The notes: generated by a model from the letters alone, not told the origin. A DNA stretch of 64,000 bases from Planococcus sp. MSAK28401 (GCF_018283455.1 NZ_JAAMTH010000001.1:1031001-1095000), one strand, 5' to 3'. Counted from the stretch's first letter, positions 17,309 through 25,604 are shown. Made by a program: numbers and translations.

Positions 17309-18250
17309 ATGAAGAAGACAGCAAGTGCGGTAGCGGCAGGGCTATTGCTTGCGGCAGCCGGAAATACGGTATATGCAGAGCCGCAAGTGCCGGCGGCTTA
17401 TGTGGCGATCGGCGATTCACTGGCGGCAGGCCAGACGCCGAACCGGGCAATCGACAGCGGCTATGCGGATTTGATTGCACAGGAATTGACACGCAATCAG
17501 CCGCTTGCGTTCTATTCGAAAGACTTGGCTTTTCCTGGATTCACCACAAGTGATGTCTTGGAAAGCATCGAGTCGGATGAAGCAAAAGAGCTGCTGGGCT
17601 CAGCGAACATCATCACGGTTTCTGCCGGCGCGAATGATTTGCTGCGCCTTGTGCAAGCAAATGCCGCTGAAGGGGCTTTGAGCTTTGAGGAGATCCCGGC
17701 AGATTATGCGCTGAATGCGGCCCGTAAAAATGTGGAAAAGATCCTTTCTGAGCTGGAGGAGCTTGCGCCTTCAGCAGATGTCTACGTAATGGGCTATTAT
17801 TTCGCTTATCCGCATGCACGGGATAGCCAAAAGCAAGGCACAGCGAAGCAGCTGGAGCTACTAAACGCTATTCTGAAACAGGAAGCGGAACAGGCAGGCG
17901 TAACATTTGTCGATGTAGCCGATCGTTTCGGTGAGGATGCGGTGGAACTCGTCCCGAATTCTGGAGACGTCCATCCGAACGTGGATGGCTACCAGGAGAT
18001 GGCGAATGCATTCTTCGAGCATTACGGGGGAGAGTTGGAAGTAGAGGATGCAGAACTTCCTGAACCGGCGCCTGTAACGTTCGAAGAGATCCAGCAAATG
18101 CAGGAACAGGAAGAGCCGTCAGATGGAGCGGATGGGGCAGATGAAGAGCCCGCTTCTGAAGACGCTTCAGGTGACGATTCTGCCACCAAGCCTTCGGACG
18201 GCAAGACTCTGGATTATCTAGCGATCCGCCAGGCATTGCCGCTCATTTAA
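17309..18250 (+). CDS. secreted SGNH/GDSL hydrolase with acidic C-terminal tail
   Basis: Exported esterase/lipase-like protein of 313 residues. Signal peptide at 1-23 (MKK, hydrophobic AAGLLLAAA core, likely cleavage after VYA). The nucleophile is Ser37 in IGDSLAAG, the oxyanion block is GANDLL near 112, and the Asp/His pair is in DVHPN near 218. From about 240 to 300 the chain is rich in Glu, Asp, Ser and Pro (EEPSDGADGADEEPASEDAS), then a short hydrophobic end follows (LDYLAIRQALPLI); I see no LPxTG or SLH anchor. Substrate is unknown; relatives act on acetyl groups of polysaccharides or lipids. Confidence 0.88.
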   Translation: MKKTASAVAAGLLLAAAGNTVYAEPQVPAAYVAIGDSLAAGQTPNRAIDSGYADLIAQELTRNQPLAFYSKDLAFPGFTTSDVLESIESDEAKELLGSANIITVSAGANDLLRLVQANAAEGALSFEEIPADYALNAARKNVEKILSELEELAPSADVYVMGYYFAYPHARDSQKQGTAKQLELLNAILKQEAEQAGVTFVDVADRFGEDAVELVPNSGDVHPNVDGYQEMANAFFEHYGGELEVEDAELPEPAPVTFEEIQQMQEQEEPSDGADGADEEPASEDASGDDSATKPSDGKTLDYLAIRQALPLI

Positions 18251-18266
18251 GAATATTGAACCCTAT

Positions 18267-18309
18267 AAAAAAGGCCGGAGAAAATGGATCATTTTCTCCG
18301 GCCTTTTAT
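18267..18309. terminator. terminator of SGNH hydrolase and of the small minus-strand gene
   Basis: Perfect long stem AAAAGGCCGGAGAAAAT / ATTTTCTCCGGCCTTTT with a 5-nt loop. A-run on one side and T-run on the other let it work in both directions. Confidence 0.9.
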
Positions 18310-18312
18310 CGT

Positions 18313-18462
18313 TCAGCGGCTTTTTCGTGAGTCGCTGCGGTTGCGCGTATCGTTTTCATTATTTACGTTATTCTTTTTTCGGTTGTTCATCACTTTACGG
18401 ATGATCGGGTAAGCAATCGGCGCATATTTTATCGCAGATTTGACAATTCTTCCAATAGCCAT
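18313..18462 (-). CDS. small basic protein of unknown function, probable general-stress gene
   Basis: 49-codon gene not recognised as any named family. The peptide starts MAIGRIVKSAIKYAPIAYPI (amphipathic/hydrophobic half) and ends in a very polar half rich in Asn, Arg, Lys and Ser (residues 22-49). GGAG lies 8 nt before ATG. An excellent sigma-B-type promoter (18507-18532) lies 44 nt upstream, and a strong terminator follows the stop, so it is a complete single-gene unit. It could bind membrane or nucleic acid through its basic tail; that is a guess from composition. Confidence 0.68.
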   Translation of the reverse strand: MAIGRIVKSAIKYAPIAYPIIRKVMNNRKKNNVNNENDTRNRSDSRKSR

Positions 18463-18506
18463 ATTTATCGCTCCATTCATTTTTTCGTATTGAGGTTTAA
18501 TAAAGT

Positions 18507-18532
18507 TTTCCCGATTTCAGCCTTTATTAAAC
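18507..18532 (-). promoter_or_regulatory. sigma-B-type promoter inside an inverted repeat
   Basis: On the minus strand GTTTAA - 14 nt - GGGAAA, a full match to GTTTAA / GGGWAW. The -35 overlaps the stop codon of the M20 peptidase gene. The -35 side also forms an 11-bp inverted repeat CTTTATTAAAC (18522-18532) with GTTTAATAAAG (18495-18505), so a hairpin spans the promoter. Confidence 0.65.
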
Positions 18533-19609
18533 ATCGGTGGGAGCGATGGCGTGCGCGATCAAAATATCCTTGTAGGAATGGACGCTTGAAATGGAGACGT
18601 ATTCGGCGTTGCCGTGCCAGTCGTCTCCGCTCGGCCCGAATTCGATGGCGCCTTGTCCGCCGATTTTCTCGGCATAGTAACGGGTGTCGGCAGCACCGTG
18701 CTGGCCGAACAGCACCGGCTGTTCCGACAGCGTCGACTCGACGGCCTTCATCAAGGTCTGGATGTACGGATGGTCGTCCGTCGTCGTCAAAGCAGGGGTC
18801 GAGCCGCTCGCTTTGAATTCCATGTCGACATCGAGTGTTTCGGCCAGCTGTTCCATCTGGCGGACGATCTCGTCTTTGTCCTGCCCGGGCATGAAGCGGA
18901 TATCGTAGGACATCTTGCAGATTTCCGGTACGACGTTATAGCGATCGCCTGCATTGATGATCGGCAAGTTGACGGAAGGTTGCTCATAGTAGTCCGTCGA
19001 TTCTTTGCGGAACGGTAAATCTTTCATGCCGGCATGGAATTTCATCGCCGATTCGATGGCGTTGATGCCTTCCCACGGGCGTGAGCCGTGGGCAGGCTTA
19101 CCTTTGAACGTCAAATCCATTCGAAGAATACCTTTCGATTGCAAACCGATCTTCAAATGGGTTGGCTCGCCGCAAATGACAAAATCGCCGTAATGGCCTT
19201 GATCGACCAGCCACTTCGACGTGTTGCGCCCGCCGATCTCTTCATCGGTGACGATGTGTAGATGCACTTCGCGCGGCAAGGCGGCAGCATCAAGGTCAAC
19301 AAATGCCTGCATCATCGCGGCGACGCCTGCTTTCATGTCCGCCGAGCCGCGGCCATAAAGTTTGTCGCCTTCTTCGATTGGAGAGAACTGTTCTTTATGT
19401 CCCGGCACGACGTCGACATGGCCATTCCAGATGATCTTTTCTGCGCCTTGTCCTTTGGCTGCTGTCAGCATGAGGTAGCCGTCGTTATCATGGACTACGA
19501 CTTCTTCACCTCGCTCTTTAAGCCATTCTGAACAGAACATCAAGGCTTCATTCGCCCCTTCTTTTGTATCGCTTTCGATTTTAATCAAACTCTTCAATAA
19601 ATCAATCAT
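18527..19609 (-). CDS. M20 family metallopeptidase (ArgE/DapE/ACY1 type)
   Basis: Zinc-dependent deacylase or peptidase of 360 residues. Metal ligands appear in WNGHVDVVPGH (His and Asp near 62-64), RGSADMK (Asp near 87), the catalytic Glu pair in TDEEIGG near 122, GEPTH near 147 and the C-terminal WHGNAEYV. The dimerisation (lid) domain is near 165-280. The start is uncertain: ATG 19609 gives the family-typical MIDLLKSLIKIES, but GGAGG sits 4 nt before a TTG at 19627 (6 codons longer). Substrate class cannot be decided among N-acyl amino acids and dipeptides. The downstream small gene's promoter overlaps its stop. Confidence 0.88.
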   Translation of the reverse strand: MIDLLKSLIKIESDTKEGANEALMFCSEWLKERGEEVVVHDNDGYLMLTAAKGQGAEKIIWNGHVDVVPGHKEQFSPIEEGDKLYGRGSADMKAGVAAMMQAFVDLDAAALPREVHLHIVTDEEIGGRNTSKWLVDQGHYGDFVICGEPTHLKIGLQSKGILRMDLTFKGKPAHGSRPWEGINAIESAMKFHAGMKDLPFRKESTDYYEQPSVNLPIINAGDRYNVVPEICKMSYDIRFMPGQDKDEIVRQMEQLAETLDVDMEFKASGSTPALTTTDDHPYIQTLMKAVESTLSEQPVLFGQHGAADTRYYAEKIGGQGAIEFGPSGDDWHGNAEYVSISSVHSYKDILIAHAIAPTDV

Positions 19610-19696
19610 TGACCCGGCAGTTTTCAAACTGCCTCCACCACCTTCCACAAAGTTTGCTAGTTCTTAACTACCCTAATCCGGTTGGCTGAAACGGCC

Positions 19697-19725
19697 TTGC
19701 AAGCCAAGTTTTCGTTGTGTACAAT
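19697..19725 (+). promoter_or_regulatory. sigma-A promoter of the thiT riboswitch transcript
   Basis: TTGCAA - 17 nt - TACAAT. Transcription would start about 25 nt before the riboswitch. Confidence 0.6.
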
Positions 19726-19753
19726 ACACATAATAGCGGAATAATTGTATACA

Positions 19754-19838
19754 CCACAAGGGGAGCTTTGGCTGAGAGTGAACGATTAAGTTCTTACCCT
19801 TCGAACCTGCAAGTTAATGCTTGCGCAGGGATGTGGAT
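19754..19838 (+). promoter_or_regulatory. TPP riboswitch (THI element)
   Basis: Contains the conserved blocks GGGGAG then GGCTGAGAGTG (19769-19780), ACCCTTCGAACCTG and GTTAATGC.TGCGCAGGGA, in canonical order. Binding of thiamine pyrophosphate would switch off the downstream gene. A strong terminator hairpin 16 nt further on (19855) implies control by premature termination. It regulates the thiamine transporter thiT, as expected. Confidence 0.96.
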
Positions 19839-19854
19839 GGAAAACCGGCCCAAG

Positions 19855-19887
19855 CGGCGCCAGGATCTGTCCTGGCGCCGTTTTTGT
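19855..19887 (+). terminator. riboswitch-controlled attenuator
   Basis: Perfect stem CGGCGCCAGGA / TCCTGGCGCCG with TCTG loop and a T-run, between the TPP aptamer and thiT. Confidence 0.92.
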
Positions 19888-19943
19888 TGTTCTGAAAAAA
19901 CGGCCCTTCTGGTGATGTGCAAATCCAAAAGGAGGCAGTTTGA

Positions 19944-20519
19944 ATGAGAAATAAACGCGTATTGTTAATGGTCGAAATTGCGATTTTTGCAGCTCTCGGC
20001 TTTGTATTGGATTTTATCGCCTTTCGCATGCCGCAAGGGGGATCGGTCAGCTTGGTCATGATTCCGATCGTGCTGATGGCTTTCCGGAGAGGCATCGCAG
20101 CCGGTGTCGTCACGGGGCTTCTAGTCGGCTTACTGCAGATTGTCACAGGTTTCATCTCGGTTGCGCCGCTGTCGTTTGGCTTTGTCGTCATGCAAGTCAT
20201 TTTGGATTATTTGCTGGCATATGGCGTCGTCGGCTTGGCCGCAATGGTGCGCGGCCGTTACTTGGAAGCTGTGAAGGCGAAAAAGACCGGGAAAATCATT
20301 GTCATGGTCGCACTCGGTGTCTTGATCGGTTCATTTCTCCGCTATGTCATCCATGTTATTACGGGGATCTTGTTCTTCGGCATGTTTGCTGATGGCAACG
20401 TCTTCATCTATTCAGCGGTTTATAACGCTACCTATATGATTCCTGTTGCGATTGTCGCGGCGATTGTTTGCTCACTACTGTTTATCACAGCCCCGCGTTT
20501 GACACAGCCAGACGCATGA
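19944..20519 (+). CDS. thiT: ECF-type thiamine transporter S component
   Basis: 191-residue membrane protein with six hydrophobic segments that captures thiamine for uptake with the shared ECF ATPases and EcfT, which are encoded elsewhere. The segments match ThiT (YuaJ): EIAIFAALGFVLDFIAF at the N terminus with the RMPQGGSVSL loop after it, and the LDYLLAYGVVGLA segment. AAGGAGG at 19929-19935 fixes the start. The preceding TPP riboswitch with attenuator ties expression to thiamine status. Single-gene unit with its own terminator. Confidence 0.94.
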   Translation: MRNKRVLLMVEIAIFAALGFVLDFIAFRMPQGGSVSLVMIPIVLMAFRRGIAAGVVTGLLVGLLQIVTGFISVAPLSFGFVVMQVILDYLLAYGVVGLAAMVRGRYLEAVKAKKTGKIIVMVALGVLIGSFLRYVIHVITGILFFGMFADGNVFIYSAVYNATYMIPVAIVAAIVCSLLFITAPRLTQPDA

Positions 20520-20522
20520 TGA

Positions 20523-20551
20523 AAGCCGCCTATCGATAGGCGGTTTTTTTT
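20523..20551 (+). terminator. thiT terminator
   Basis: Palindromic stem AAGCCGCCTATCGATAGGCGGTT (23 bases, tip ATCGAT) followed by a run of eight T, 3 bases after the stop. Confidence 0.88.
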
Positions 20552-20637
20552 AGATTGTTAAATCAATTGATTATGTTTAATTTGGGTATTTATGGTAAAA
20601 TACCGAACGGTAGGAGAGGCGAGACCGGCTTATTCTA

Positions 20638-20646
20638 TGTTATAAT
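20638..20646 (+). promoter_or_regulatory. extended -10 promoter of map
   Basis: TGTTATAAT, a perfect extended -10, 33 nt before the map start; no clear -35. Confidence 0.55.
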
Positions 20647-20679
20647 GCTCAAATAGAATAGTTTGAAAGAAGGGTCAGT

Positions 20680-21432
20680 ATGATAGCGACTAATGAAAAA
20701 GATATTGAAGGATTGAAAAAAGCCGGACAGATGGTGGCGGAAATCCGCGAAACAATGAAAGCGGCCGTGAAGCCCGGCATCACGACGAAAGAACTCGATG
20801 AACTGGGCGGACGCCTGTTCAAAGAATGGGGCGGCGTCTCTGCTCCGAAATCGGAATATGATTTCCCGGGCTATACATGCATCAGCGTTAACGAAGAAGT
20901 GGCGCACGGCATTCCAGGAAAGCGCGTTATCAATGACGGCGATATTGTCAATATTGACGTGTCCGGATCATTTGGGGAGTATTTCGCGGACACCGGCATT
21001 TCATTCGTGGTCGGTGAAGGGCACGAAGCGAAAGAAAAGCTTTGCCAAGCGGCGGAATCCGCATTCGAACGTGCCATGATGAAAGTGAAAGCCGGTGCCA
21101 AGCTGAACCAGATCGGCAAGGCAGTCGAACGCGAAGCGAAAGACCAGGGCTTGTTCGTCATCAAGAACCTGACAGGTCATGGCGTCGGGAAATCGCTTCA
21201 CGAAGCACCGCAATATATCCTTAATTATTACGATGCATGGGAAACGACGATCTTGAAAGAAGGCATGGTGCTCGCAGTCGAGCCGTTTATTTCCCAAAAG
21301 GCTGAACATATCATCGAATCAGGCGACGGCTGGACCTTCATCACGCCGGACCAATCGCTCGTCGCACAGATCGAACATACCGTACTCGTCACAAAAGGCG
21401 AACCGATCCTGCTGACGAAACTCGAAAAATAA
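20680..21432 (+). CDS. map: type I methionine aminopeptidase
   Basis: Removes the initiator methionine from nascent proteins in the cytoplasm. 250 residues with the complete dinuclear site: Asp93 (NIDVSG), Asp104 (ADTG), His167 (TGHGVG), Glu201 (AVEPF) and Glu232 (QIEHT), plus His76. The essential map copy of Bacillales normally sits in the ribosomal protein operon next to secY/adk; this isolated gene with its own promoter and terminator is therefore likely the second copy, corresponding to B. subtilis YflG. That assignment is inference from context. Confidence 0.92.
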   Translation: MIATNEKDIEGLKKAGQMVAEIRETMKAAVKPGITTKELDELGGRLFKEWGGVSAPKSEYDFPGYTCISVNEEVAHGIPGKRVINDGDIVNIDVSGSFGEYFADTGISFVVGEGHEAKEKLCQAAESAFERAMMKVKAGAKLNQIGKAVEREAKDQGLFVIKNLTGHGVGKSLHEAPQYILNYYDAWETTILKEGMVLAVEPFISQKAEHIIESGDGWTFITPDQSLVAQIEHTVLVTKGEPILLTKLEK

Positions 21433-21445
21433 AATCAGCGAATAT

Positions 21446-21478
21446 AAAAAACAACCATCAGCCGATGGTTGTTTTTTT
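21446..21478. terminator. bidirectional terminator map / TspO-like gene
   Basis: Stem AAACAACCATC / GATGGTTGTTT with AGCC loop and A/T runs on both sides. Confidence 0.88.
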
Positions 21479-22217
21479 ATGGCGTCATATCTGTTTTTGC
21501 CGGCTTCTTCTTGATTAACAGAATACCGGTCAGTAAAACGCCGCTCAAGAATAAAGCTGCCGTACTGACCAGCATCTCGTCCATGCCATGGCGGACGGCG
21601 ATCGCGACGAACGCCCAGATGAATACTAAAGTCAGCGGGATGTCCGAATGGTGGAAGCGTATATGAAGTGCCAATGCGGTCGCTACGGTCAGCATGATGA
21701 CCGTCCACAATTGATCGCTCAGCCCCCAGCCGCTCCAGCTGTAGAAAGTGAGGACATAGCTGATGTTGGCGATGGTCGCAACACTGATCCAGCCAAGATT
21801 GACCGAGACCGGCAAACGTTGCGTCAAGCCCCGTTCGTCGTTTCCGTATTCCAAGTACAAAGCGATCAGCGACAATAGATAGGCAATCATTGCAGCGATC
21901 GACCAAATAAAGAACTCATAATGCCAGCAAAGCAGCCAGGCGATATTGAAAACAGCGCTCAAGATGAAATACAATGAGACTTTTGCTGAAGGGTGCACTC
22001 CTTTTTTCAAGCGCAGCCAAAAGCCGATGATCCAGATAGCCAATAAAATATATATAACGGACCAGATGGAAAATGCATAACCGGCCGGCGTAAAGAGGAC
22101 CGGCACACGGTCGGAGATTTCACCGGTAGTCTGACCGTTGATCGGCAGTATATTCGCCAAGGCATTCATGGTGACGACGGCGATAAATGCCAGCGTCATC
22201 AGCAGTACGCGAATCAT
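21477..22217 (-). CDS. TspO/MBR-related membrane protein
   Basis: 246-residue membrane protein with about seven to eight hydrophobic segments, distantly like the tryptophan-rich sensory/TspO group. The phrase FTPAGYAFSIWSVIYILLA near residue 40 and FSWSGWGLSDQLW-like segments are the recognisable parts. TspO proteins bind porphyrins and related ligands; the long bacterial version seen here has no established function. Start ATG 22217 has GGAGGG 7 nt upstream. It is a single gene between map and pepF. Confidence 0.68.
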   Translation of the reverse strand: MIRVLLMTLAFIAVVTMNALANILPINGQTTGEISDRVPVLFTPAGYAFSIWSVIYILLAIWIIGFWLRLKKGVHPSAKVSLYFILSAVFNIAWLLCWHYEFFIWSIAAMIAYLLSLIALYLEYGNDERGLTQRLPVSVNLGWISVATIANISYVLTFYSWSGWGLSDQLWTVIMLTVATALALHIRFHHSDIPLTLVFIWAFVAIAVRHGMDEMLVSTAALFLSGVLLTGILLIKKKPAKTDMTP

Positions 22218-22403
22218 ATGAAATCCCTCCTCAAATATCAGTATAAACTCGCCAGCCCGCACGACCAACAAGAAAGTGCAGGAAGTTTTTGAAAAATGGC
22301 GATATCGTGAAAAGTACCAGGCGGTCGCCGTTCCCGTTCCATGAAGGGAGATGTTATACTTATTAATGTATTTTGAAAATTCGTGACCGCAGGGGGAAAA
22401 AAG

Positions 22404-24203
22404 ATGACGAATACATATCCGGAAGTATGGGAGCTCGACAGTTTATTTTCAGGGGGAAGCGATTCAGCTGAATTAAGAACGCATCTGGAGGCAACAGGCA
22501 ACAAGCTGGCCGATTTCGAACATGCCGCTGCTGCATTCGGTGTCCCGAAACAAACGGCCGACGCGAAGCAGGTGGCGACGTTCTTGGAAAAGACCAGTGA
22601 TGTATCGGTGGACCTTCGCCAAGCCGGAGCGTTTATCGGCTGCTTGATGGCGCAAAACACCGAAGACAAACAAGCGGCATTGCTGCAAAGTGAACATGCA
22701 TTTATGCGCTCGCGTTTCCAAAGTGCTTTCTTGAAATTCAAGCAGGCGCTCATGGAGACGGATCCGAATATCTGGTCAGAGCTACTTTCGACTGAAGACT
22801 TGAAGGAATTCGCCTTCATCTTGGACGAATGGCGCAAAGAAGCGAAACGGCTGTTATCTGAACAAGAGGAAGGGCTCATTACATCGCTCGGCATCGATGG
22901 CTATCACGCGTGGAGCGAATTATACGATCTGCTGATCGCCTCGATCTCGGTCCAAGTGGGTGTTGACGGTGAAGAGAAGACCTTGTCGGTGGGGCAGGCG
23001 AATAATTTGAGCTCCCACCAAGATGCAACCGTACGTAAGGAAGCTTATGACAAGCTGGAAGCGGCATGGGGCGAAAAAGAAGAGCTGTTTGCCAAGACTT
23101 TGAACTCGCTTGCGGGATTCCGGCTGCAGATGTATAAAAAACGCGGCGTCGACAATGTGCTGGAAGAGCCGCTGCAGATGAACCGCATGAAGCAGGAAAC
23201 TTTGGATGTCATGTGGCAAGCCATCAGCGAACACAAACAGCCATTTGCGGATTACCTGTCGCGCAAGGCGCAATTGCTCGGCAAGGACCAGCTCGCTTGG
23301 TACGATGTCGACGCGCCAGTCGTGGAAAATTCCCAGTCGTTCGACTACGCACAAGGGTCGGAGTTCATCATCCGCCATTTCGGGAAATTCGGCCCGGAAT
23401 TGGAGAAATTCTCCCGCCACGCGCTGGAAAACGGCTGGGTAGAAGCAGAAGACCGTGCGCATAAGATGCCGGGCGGCTTTTGCACATCGCTTCCGAAAAG
23501 CGGCGAATCGCGCATCTTCATGACCTATGGCGGATCGATGTCCAATGTCGCGACATTGGCCCATGAATTGGGGCACGCTTTCCATACGCATGCGCTGCAG
23601 CCGATGCATGACTTGAACCGCAGCTATGCGATGAACGTCGCTGAAACGGCATCGACTTTCGCGGAAATGATCGTAGCGGATGCAGCGGTCAAGAACGCTG
23701 TGACCAAAGAAGAGAAAATCTCTTTGTTGGAAGATAAGATCCAGCGCAGCGTGGCGTTTTTCATGAACATCCATGCCCGCTTCCTGTTCGAGACGAGATT
23801 TTATGAAGAGCGTAAAAACGGCGTGGTCCCGGCGAGCCGCTTGAACGAATTGATGGAACAGGCCCAAGAGGAAGCGTTTGCCGGCAGTTTATCGGAAGGG
23901 CATCCGCATTTTTGGGCATCCAAACTGCATTTCTATATCACCGATGTGCCGTTTTACAATTTCCCGTACACATTCGGCTACCTGTTCTCACTCAGCGTTT
24001 ACGCGAAAGCGCTAGAGGAAGGACAAGGGTTCGAAGAAAAATATATGGCTTTGCTCCGTGACACAGCAATCATGAGTACAGAACAATTGGCGATGAAGCA
24101 TCTCGGAGAGGACATTACCGAAAAAGGATTCTGGAAAAAAGGCATTGCCTTATGTACAAAAGATGTCGAGGAATTCATCAAATTGACTGCAGAAGAGGGA
24201 TAA
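22404..24203 (+). CDS. pepF: oligoendopeptidase F (M3B family)
   Basis: Zinc endopeptidase of 599 residues that cuts short peptides in the cytoplasm. The HEXXH site is in ATLAHELGHAFHTH (near residue 388), with the third ligand Glu about 25 residues later in NVAETASTFAEM. The N-terminal helical part is typical of PepF. ATG 22404 follows AGGGGG; an in-frame GTG upstream is not needed. A GNAT gene begins 1 nt after the stop, indicating an operon. Together with Opp and the aminopeptidases in the window it can degrade imported peptides. Confidence 0.93.
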   Translation: MTNTYPEVWELDSLFSGGSDSAELRTHLEATGNKLADFEHAAAAFGVPKQTADAKQVATFLEKTSDVSVDLRQAGAFIGCLMAQNTEDKQAALLQSEHAFMRSRFQSAFLKFKQALMETDPNIWSELLSTEDLKEFAFILDEWRKEAKRLLSEQEEGLITSLGIDGYHAWSELYDLLIASISVQVGVDGEEKTLSVGQANNLSSHQDATVRKEAYDKLEAAWGEKEELFAKTLNSLAGFRLQMYKKRGVDNVLEEPLQMNRMKQETLDVMWQAISEHKQPFADYLSRKAQLLGKDQLAWYDVDAPVVENSQSFDYAQGSEFIIRHFGKFGPELEKFSRHALENGWVEAEDRAHKMPGGFCTSLPKSGESRIFMTYGGSMSNVATLAHELGHAFHTHALQPMHDLNRSYAMNVAETASTFAEMIVADAAVKNAVTKEEKISLLEDKIQRSVAFFMNIHARFLFETRFYEERKNGVVPASRLNELMEQAQEEAFAGSLSEGHPHFWASKLHFYITDVPFYNFPYTFGYLFSLSVYAKALEEGQGFEEKYMALLRDTAIMSTEQLAMKHLGEDITEKGFWKKGIALCTKDVEEFIKLTAEEG

Positions 24204-24204
24204 G

Positions 24205-24753
24205 ATGAATCTGCTTTTTGAAGGGAAAACCTGTTATCTGCGCACACTTACCGTAGAAGACGCTGAAGACATGGTGCGGATCCTGGTGAAAAACCGTGAT
24301 TATTGGGCGATTTATGAGCCGAGGCATCGCGATAGTTATTTCACGATCGCCGTACAGCGCGAGAAAATTCGGGAGTCGATCTACCAGGCGCGGGAAAATC
24401 GGGAATACAGTTTCGGGATTTTCTCACACGACGGCAATCAACTGATCGGCCATATATCCATTTACAGCATCAAGCGCTTGCCGTTCCTTAGCGCCTTGGT
24501 CGGCTACTCGATGGACGAAGAGTTTATCGGCCGCGGCATTGCGAGCGAAGCGGTCCGCTTGATTACGGCTTTCGGATTTGAGCAATTGCGCCTTCACCGC
24601 GTGGAAGCGTACGTTGCCCCGGATAACATCGGCTCGCTGCGCGTGCTCGAAAAAGCGGGGTTTGAACAGGAAGGGTTGCTCAAGCAATTTCTGTTCATCA
24701 ACGGGGAATGGAAAGATCATTATTATTACGCATTGCTCGAACAGGATTTTTGA
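24205..24753 (+). CDS. GNAT N-acetyltransferase, RimJ/RimL type
   Basis: 182-residue acetyltransferase. Typical elements are the N-terminal KTCYLRTLTVEDAEDM, the acetyl-CoA loop EFIGRGIASEAVRLI near 107-121, and DNIGSLRVLEKAGFEQEGLL near 142-161. RimJ/RimL relatives acetylate the N terminus of ribosomal proteins or other amines; the target here is unknown. It starts 1 nt after pepF and so is almost certainly translated from the same message. Confidence 0.88.
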   Translation: MNLLFEGKTCYLRTLTVEDAEDMVRILVKNRDYWAIYEPRHRDSYFTIAVQREKIRESIYQARENREYSFGIFSHDGNQLIGHISIYSIKRLPFLSALVGYSMDEEFIGRGIASEAVRLITAFGFEQLRLHRVEAYVAPDNIGSLRVLEKAGFEQEGLLKQFLFINGEWKDHYYYALLEQDF

Positions 24754-24832
24754 AAGGGCAAGGCCGCCTATCTGAGATGGTGGAAGGATATGCGGAGATG
24801 GTTTGAAAAATGATGAAGGGAGAGGGTGCCAG

Positions 24833-25315
24833 ATGAATCCCGAGAAATTATTTGCCTATCACCAATGGGCAAGTCAAAAGGTACTGCAATTGGTGGAAGA
24901 CTCAGGCGAAGAGTATTATACGAAAACGGGCCAGAATTCGTTTCCATCGATCCGTGAAACCGTTGCCCATGTCATAGGCGTCGAAAAGATGTGGTTCAAA
25001 CGGATGAATGGGGTCAAGAGCCCGGAGTTCGAACATTTTGATGTAGATACGGTCGAGAAAGCGAAAAATGCCTTGTTATTGCTTCATGCGGAGATGGAAT
25101 TGTATTTCGCCTCGCTGTCAGAAGAAAGCTGGCAAGAAGAGCTGGATTACCGCAATATGAAAGGCGACGAGTTCCGTCACAGCCGCGAAGAAATGCTTTT
25201 CACCGTGGTCAACCACGCGAGCTACCACCGAGGGCAGATCACTTCCTTATTGCGCCAGTTCGGAAAAGCCGGTATTCCGCTGGACTATATCTATTTCCAA
25301 AAAGAAAACCGCTGA
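24833..25315 (+). CDS. DinB family protein
   Basis: 160-residue four-helix protein of the DinB/YfiT superfamily. The putative metal triad is His46 (ETVAHVIGVEKMW) with two His in VNHASYHRGQIT near 128-133. Some members are bacillithiol-, mycothiol- or glutathione-dependent transferases; the role of this one is unknown. ATG 24833 follows GGGAGAGG. The TGA stop lies inside the hairpin of its terminator (25305-25333), an arrangement repeated at the carbonic anhydrase gene on the other strand. Confidence 0.85.
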   Translation: MNPEKLFAYHQWASQKVLQLVEDSGEEYYTKTGQNSFPSIRETVAHVIGVEKMWFKRMNGVKSPEFEHFDVDTVEKAKNALLLLHAEMELYFASLSEESWQEELDYRNMKGDEFRHSREEMLFTVVNHASYHRGQITSLLRQFGKAGIPLDYIYFQKENR

Positions 25316-25333
25316 GATTTCTCAGCGGTTTTT
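25305..25333. terminator. terminator, copy 1 of a duplicated palindrome
   Basis: 13-bp perfect arms (AAAACCGCTGAGA / TCTCAGCGGTTTT) around TT, overlapping the DinB stop codon. The same 28 bp occur again at 25577-25604 in the same orientation. Confidence 0.88.
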
Positions 25334-25434
25334 CCAGAGTGTTGAAGAAGTCTATAATCCGCTATGAATGAAAAAGGAAATCACCATTTCTACATTCAAA
25401 AATCAATGTGCTATCTGAGTATTTGGAGAAGCGT

Positions 25435-25529
25435 TCGCTCGACTCCAGTGGATCAGCGAGACGACCGAGACCCCGCAAGACGCGCAGCGGCTGAGGAGGC
25501 TTGGGCGCGAGCCCACGGAAAGCGAGCGA
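25435..25529. repeat. interspersed GC-rich repeat with terminal inverted repeats
   Basis: Bounded by TCGCTCG (25435-25441) and its complement CGAGCGA (25523-25529). The interior (GAGACGACCGAGACCCCGC and GCTGAGGAGGCTTGGGCGCG) resembles a short interspersed repeat I know from many Bacillales genomes. It is non-coding. It lies inside the 272-bp segment framed by the duplicated terminator. The rest of 25334-25576 is AT-rich spacer without a recognisable gene. Confidence 0.6.
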
Positions 25530-25576
25530 TAAGCTTCGGAAAATACGACTTCTGACCTTTTTTCGACAAGCCGAAA

Positions 25577-25604
25577 AAAACCGCTGAGATTTCTCAGCGG
25601 TTTT
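25577..25604. terminator. terminator, copy 2 of a duplicated palindrome
   Basis: Identical in 28 bases to 25305-25332. It overlaps the TGA stop of the carbonic anhydrase gene on the minus strand, with the T-run needed for that direction (plus-strand AAAAAAA at 25574-25580). Confidence 0.88.

Noticed and set aside
22920-23867. Long minus-strand open frame (315 codons) opposite pepF.
   Set aside because: It is a shadow of pepF, whose M3B motifs are complete. There is no ribosome site and the protein has no recognisable domain.
25364-25555. 63-codon frame between DinB and carbonic anhydrase.
   Set aside because: It runs through the interspersed repeat and has no ribosome site.
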